Positions 61,402 to 64,000 of a stretch of 64,000 nucleotides of DNA are shown here, piece after piece. Origin of the DNA: Scleromatobacter sp038243995 (lineage in GTDB: Bacteria; Pseudomonadota; Gammaproteobacteria; Burkholderiales; Burkholderiaceae_C); contig JBBRTV010000004.1 in the NCBI GenBank assembly GCA_038243995.1, positions 1 to 64,000 on the forward strand. Direction: 5' to 3'. The position numbers and the translations under genes were made by a program. Under the pieces are notes generated by a model. It saw only the letters and a list, made by a program, of their open reading frames with translations, ran no database searches and was not told where the DNA came from. How positions within the stretch are numbered: position 1 is the first letter of the stretch; every line of letters starts with the position of its first letter.

Positions 61402-63060
61402 GTGAAGATCGCCGTCATGGTGCTGTGTCACGAGGCGCCCGCCGTCGTCGCGCGGCACCTCGCCTCGGCCTTCTACAGGTCGGTCGACGTCAAGGTATGG
61501 CTCCACCACGACCTGGGGAGCGCCCATCACGACCGTGCGGCCTTCGAGGCGGCGCTGGCGCCCCTGGTCGCCGCGGGGCTGCAATGGCAGTGGATAGCCG
61601 ACGCCGTGCGCGGTCGCTGGGGCGAGTACACGCTGGTCGACGCCACCTTGCGACTGATGGCGGCAGCGCTGGCCGATGCGGCCTTCGGCGCCGAACACCT
61701 GCTGCTGGCCAGCGGCAGTTGCCGGCCGGTGCGGCCGCTCGCCAGCCTGCAGGCCTTCCTGCGCGAACGTCCGGACCTCGACTTCATCCAGGCGCACGAC
61801 ATCGCCCGTAGCCGCTGGACGAAAGACGGTCTCGAGGAGGAGCGCTTCCAGTATTACTTCCCCTTCAACTACCAGACGCAGCGCATCCGCTTCGAGCGCA
61901 CCACCGCGTTGCAGCGCCGGCTCGGCGTACGGCGGACGCTGCCGGCCGGACTGAAGCCGCATTTCGGATCGCAGTGGTTCTGCCTGCGCCGCGACACTGC
62001 CGCCGGCGTGCTCGAGATGCTGCGTCGTCCCGCGCTGGCGAAGTTCTTCGCGACGACCTGGATTCCCGACGAGTTCGCGATCCAGACGGTCGTCGCGGCG
62101 CTGAAGCCCGCCGCCGAGATCGCCGGCCACGGCCTGACGTATTACGAGTTCGACGGCCAGGGCAAGCCGCTGGTGCTCGAGGACTGGCATGCGCAGCACC
62201 TGCGCCGCCAACCGTTCTTCTTCGCGCGCAAGCTGTCACCGGACGCCCACGCGCTCGAGCGCGAGCTCGACGAGGCCGTCGCGACGGCGGAATCGGATCT
62301 GTCCTATTTCGCCGGTGTCGGCACGCCTACGCCGGACTTCGAGCGCCATGTCGCGCAAGTCAAGGGCGATCCGGCGCGCCGTTCGCACATCGGCAGCTTT
62401 CCGCTCGAACTCGGCGGCCCGATGGCCGCGAGCCGGCGTCGCTATTACGTGCTCTACGGGTCTTCCCGAGTGCATGTCGCCCGCGTGCTGGCCCGCGCAC
62501 AGGCCCTCGGCGACCTGCCCATCTTCGAATTCCCGTTCGACCGGAGCGGCCTGCGCCTGGCGGCCGACCGACTGCGCTTGCACGGCTTCGGCCCGCGCGA
62601 CCGCGCCCGGGGACGCTATGACCCGTGCGCCGTGCTCCATGAATTGGTGCGGGTCGACCCGAAAGAGTGCGCCGCTTTCGGGCTCGACCCGGCCGCGTGG
62701 AACTGGGTGCGCGACTTCGTCGTCCGCGATCCGAACGCGGTGGTCGTCGACTGCGATCCTCCCGGCCTGTCGCGCGCGCAGCGCGCGGCCATGGCGCTGC
62801 GCGACATGGCCGGCGCCCACGAGAGCTGGGCCACGGCCCCGACCCGCCGGGCGCTGGCCGACGGCGGCCCCCTGCCGCAGGACTGGTTCGCGGCGCACCG
62901 ACGGGCAGGCACCCACCTCTGCCGTTTCGCCCGCCTGACCGACCTGGCGTTCGCCGACGATGCCACCTGGTGCGCACTCACCGCGGCGGGCGCGACGGTG
63001 GTGGAAGACGAGTTCGTGGTTCCCGCCGCGCTGGCCGAACGCCTGGTCGCTCCCCTGTGA
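61402..63060 (+). CDS. Core-2/I-branching-type N-acetylglucosaminyltransferase
   Basis: Protein of 552 residues. It starts with GTG 61402 (GGGAG six bases upstream): KIAVMVLCHEAPAVVARHLA. The N-terminal ~270 residues follow the Branch (PF02485) pattern: VWLHHDLGSAHHDRAAFEAA, RGRWGEYTLVDATLRL, HLLLASGSCRPVRPLASLQA and WFCLRRDTAAGVLEML. The C-terminal half (YYVLYGSSRVHVARVLARAQ onward) resembles the DUF5928-type extension seen in proteobacterial branching enzymes. It probably adds a branch or GlcNAc to the capsule polysaccharide. It follows the truncated sulfotransferase. Confidence 0.82.
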   Translation: MKIAVMVLCHEAPAVVARHLASAFYRSVDVKVWLHHDLGSAHHDRAAFEAALAPLVAAGLQWQWIADAVRGRWGEYTLVDATLRLMAAALADAAFGAEHLLLASGSCRPVRPLASLQAFLRERPDLDFIQAHDIARSRWTKDGLEEERFQYYFPFNYQTQRIRFERTTALQRRLGVRRTLPAGLKPHFGSQWFCLRRDTAAGVLEMLRRPALAKFFATTWIPDEFAIQTVVAALKPAAEIAGHGLTYYEFDGQGKPLVLEDWHAQHLRRQPFFFARKLSPDAHALERELDEAVATAESDLSYFAGVGTPTPDFERHVAQVKGDPARRSHIGSFPLELGGPMAASRRRYYVLYGSSRVHVARVLARAQALGDLPIFEFPFDRSGLRLAADRLRLHGFGPRDRARGRYDPCAVLHELVRVDPKECAAFGLDPAAWNWVRDFVVRDPNAVVVDCDPPGLSRAQRAAMALRDMAGAHESWATAPTRRALADGGPLPQDWFAAHRRAGTHLCRFARLTDLAFADDATWCALTAAGATVVEDEFVVPAALAERLVAPL

Positions 63061-63267
63061 TCGGGAAGGAATGGATTTTGCGTTGGCATTGCACGAAATG
63101 CCGATGGGCGCTTGCCGGGCAAGTCGAGCGTAAGCCGTTGTGTAAGCGTCTTTGCTCGTGCGCTCGGACTTTTCGGCATGTTATCTTTCCACCTGAACGC
63201 CCAAGTCACGACCTGAAAACTAGCGCCTGCCGACCTCCAGTCCGGCCGGGCCAATCCCGAGGTTCCC

Positions 63268-64000
63268 ATGTCGAATCCGTCCGAAGCGCAGCGCATCGCT
63301 GCCGTTCGCAGGCTCACCTCCGAGCTGTACGTGCTCCAAGATCGCATGAACCAGACGATCGACCAGATCACCGGGCTGTTGCATGGCGCGGAGATCTCGT
63401 CGCTGCTGCCGGTACCCCAAGGCGCCGCGCGGATGGCCGACGGCGCGCTCCAGCACAGCATGAACCCCACGGCGCTGGCCCTGCCCCTGCCGCAGGTCTA
63501 CATCAACAATCCCGCCAGCGGCACCCTGGTCGGCGCGGAGTGCAAGCTCTTCAGCGACTACAAGAACGGCGCGCTGCAGCTGGTCCAGGTGCCGGCTTCG
63601 CGCGGCTCGGACGCCCGCTTCGCGATCGTCCTGAACTACGCCAACTTCGACGCTTCCTACCTCTCGCTGGTGTTCGATGCGCGCGAACTGCTGCGCGACC
63701 TGCCGGCCGGTAAGCTGCGCATCTCCATGGCGCTCGAGGCGCGCACCGATCCGCAGATCAAGATGCACGCGAAATTCGCGTTCAAGGTCGGCGAGCACTG
63801 GGGCGAACATCACATGTCGCCCAAGGGCACGCGCGTGCAGGTCGACAGCTTCGAGGTGCCGATGATCGATCCGACGAGCGTCGAAGCGCTCGACTTCCAC
63901 CTGATCTTCTCGCCGCAGACGCGCGGCTGCATCGAACTGCACCGGGTCACGTTCTCGGTCGCGGTCTCGCCCGCCACCGATTCCGCCACCAGCAACGTGT
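63268..64000 (+). CDS. Uncharacterised protein, partial (runs off window)
   Basis: The first 244 codons are present and the stop lies beyond the window. A GAGG ribosome site precedes ATG 63268. Residues 1-40 (MSNPSEAQRIAAVRRLTSEL) form a coiled-coil-like helix. From about 90 the sequence becomes beta-rich (RFAIVLNYANFDASYLSLVF; LRISMALEARTDPQIKMHAK; CIELHRVTFSVAVS), like a carbohydrate-binding or jelly-roll domain. No family was recognised. It follows the branching enzyme after 207 bp, so it may have its own promoter. Confidence 0.7.
   Translation, partial: MSNPSEAQRIAAVRRLTSELYVLQDRMNQTIDQITGLLHGAEISSLLPVPQGAARMADGALQHSMNPTALALPLPQVYINNPASGTLVGAECKLFSDYKNGALQLVQVPASRGSDARFAIVLNYANFDASYLSLVFDARELLRDLPAGKLRISMALEARTDPQIKMHAKFAFKVGEHWGEHHMSPKGTRVQVDSFEVPMIDPTSVEALDFHLIFSPQTRGCIELHRVTFSVAVSPATDSATSNV

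Overview
The window is a GC-rich stretch of about 64 kb. It most resembles a betaproteobacterial chromosome of the order Burkholderiales. The reasons are recognisable gene families (type-3 GshA, TorF-like porin next to glnK-amtB, CysB-like LysR, PsiF proteins, AceB beside a type II haloacid dehalogenase) and conserved orders (nudJ-mnmA; argS-SPOR-dsbA; lptA-lptB-rpoN; comM / torF-glnK-amtB / gshA). No rRNA, tRNA, CRISPR array or intact insertion sequence was recognised.

Region 1 (1-33.7 kb) is mostly housekeeping. It opens with two tandem exported proteins sharing an N-terminal layout, one cut by the window edge. A CysB-like regulator, a DUF1304 membrane protein and the divergent nudJ-mnmA pair follow. 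Next comes the split proton-translocating transhydrogenase operon (pntAA-pntAB-small membrane ORF-pntB) with fadD behind it. Then come mtnN, rsmE and an RlmL-type methylase, the block lptA-lptB-rpoN, the block argS-SPOR-dsbA, a Ser/Thr kinase with a cyclic-nucleotide-binding-like tail, and two PsiF proteins. After these lie a LysR/HAD/malate synthase group and an acyl-CoA synthetase. The region ends with two secreted proteins that look like distant members of one uncharacterised family, flanking a methyltransferase.

Region 2 (33.7-45.2 kb) is a nitrogen/glutathione block that has been modified. On the minus strand torF-glnK-amtB is preceded by a close match to a sigma-54 -24/-12 promoter, a near-perfect NtrC dyad and a 17-bp hairpin between them. 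A strong intrinsic terminator follows amtB. gshA lies downstream, but a ~1280-residue double glycosyltransferase sits between amtB and gshA, and a sulfotransferase-like gene follows gshA. comM is divergent from torF.

Region 3 (45.2-64 kb) begins with a scar zone: two transposase remnants, a sulfotransferase-like gene, an isopropylmalate dehydrogenase-type fragment and a second, decayed copy of the comM 3' end. It then becomes a capsule-type polysaccharide locus. A divergent glycosyltransferase is followed by kpsM-kpsT-kpsE-kpsD-like export genes behind a second sigma-54-like promoter. Four large glycosyltransferases, a truncated sulfotransferase and a protein cut by the window end come next.

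Taken together, the window links a surface polysaccharide machine (ABC export, multidomain glycosyltransferases, sulfotransferases) with possible RpoN-dependent control; rpoN itself is in the window. The least explained parts are the repeated 'GWA...R-DV' beta-rich modules in the glycosyltransferases, the paired secreted family at 29.8-33.7 kb, and the small ORF inside the pnt operon. All functional calls come from reading motifs and neighbourhoods; no database search was run.
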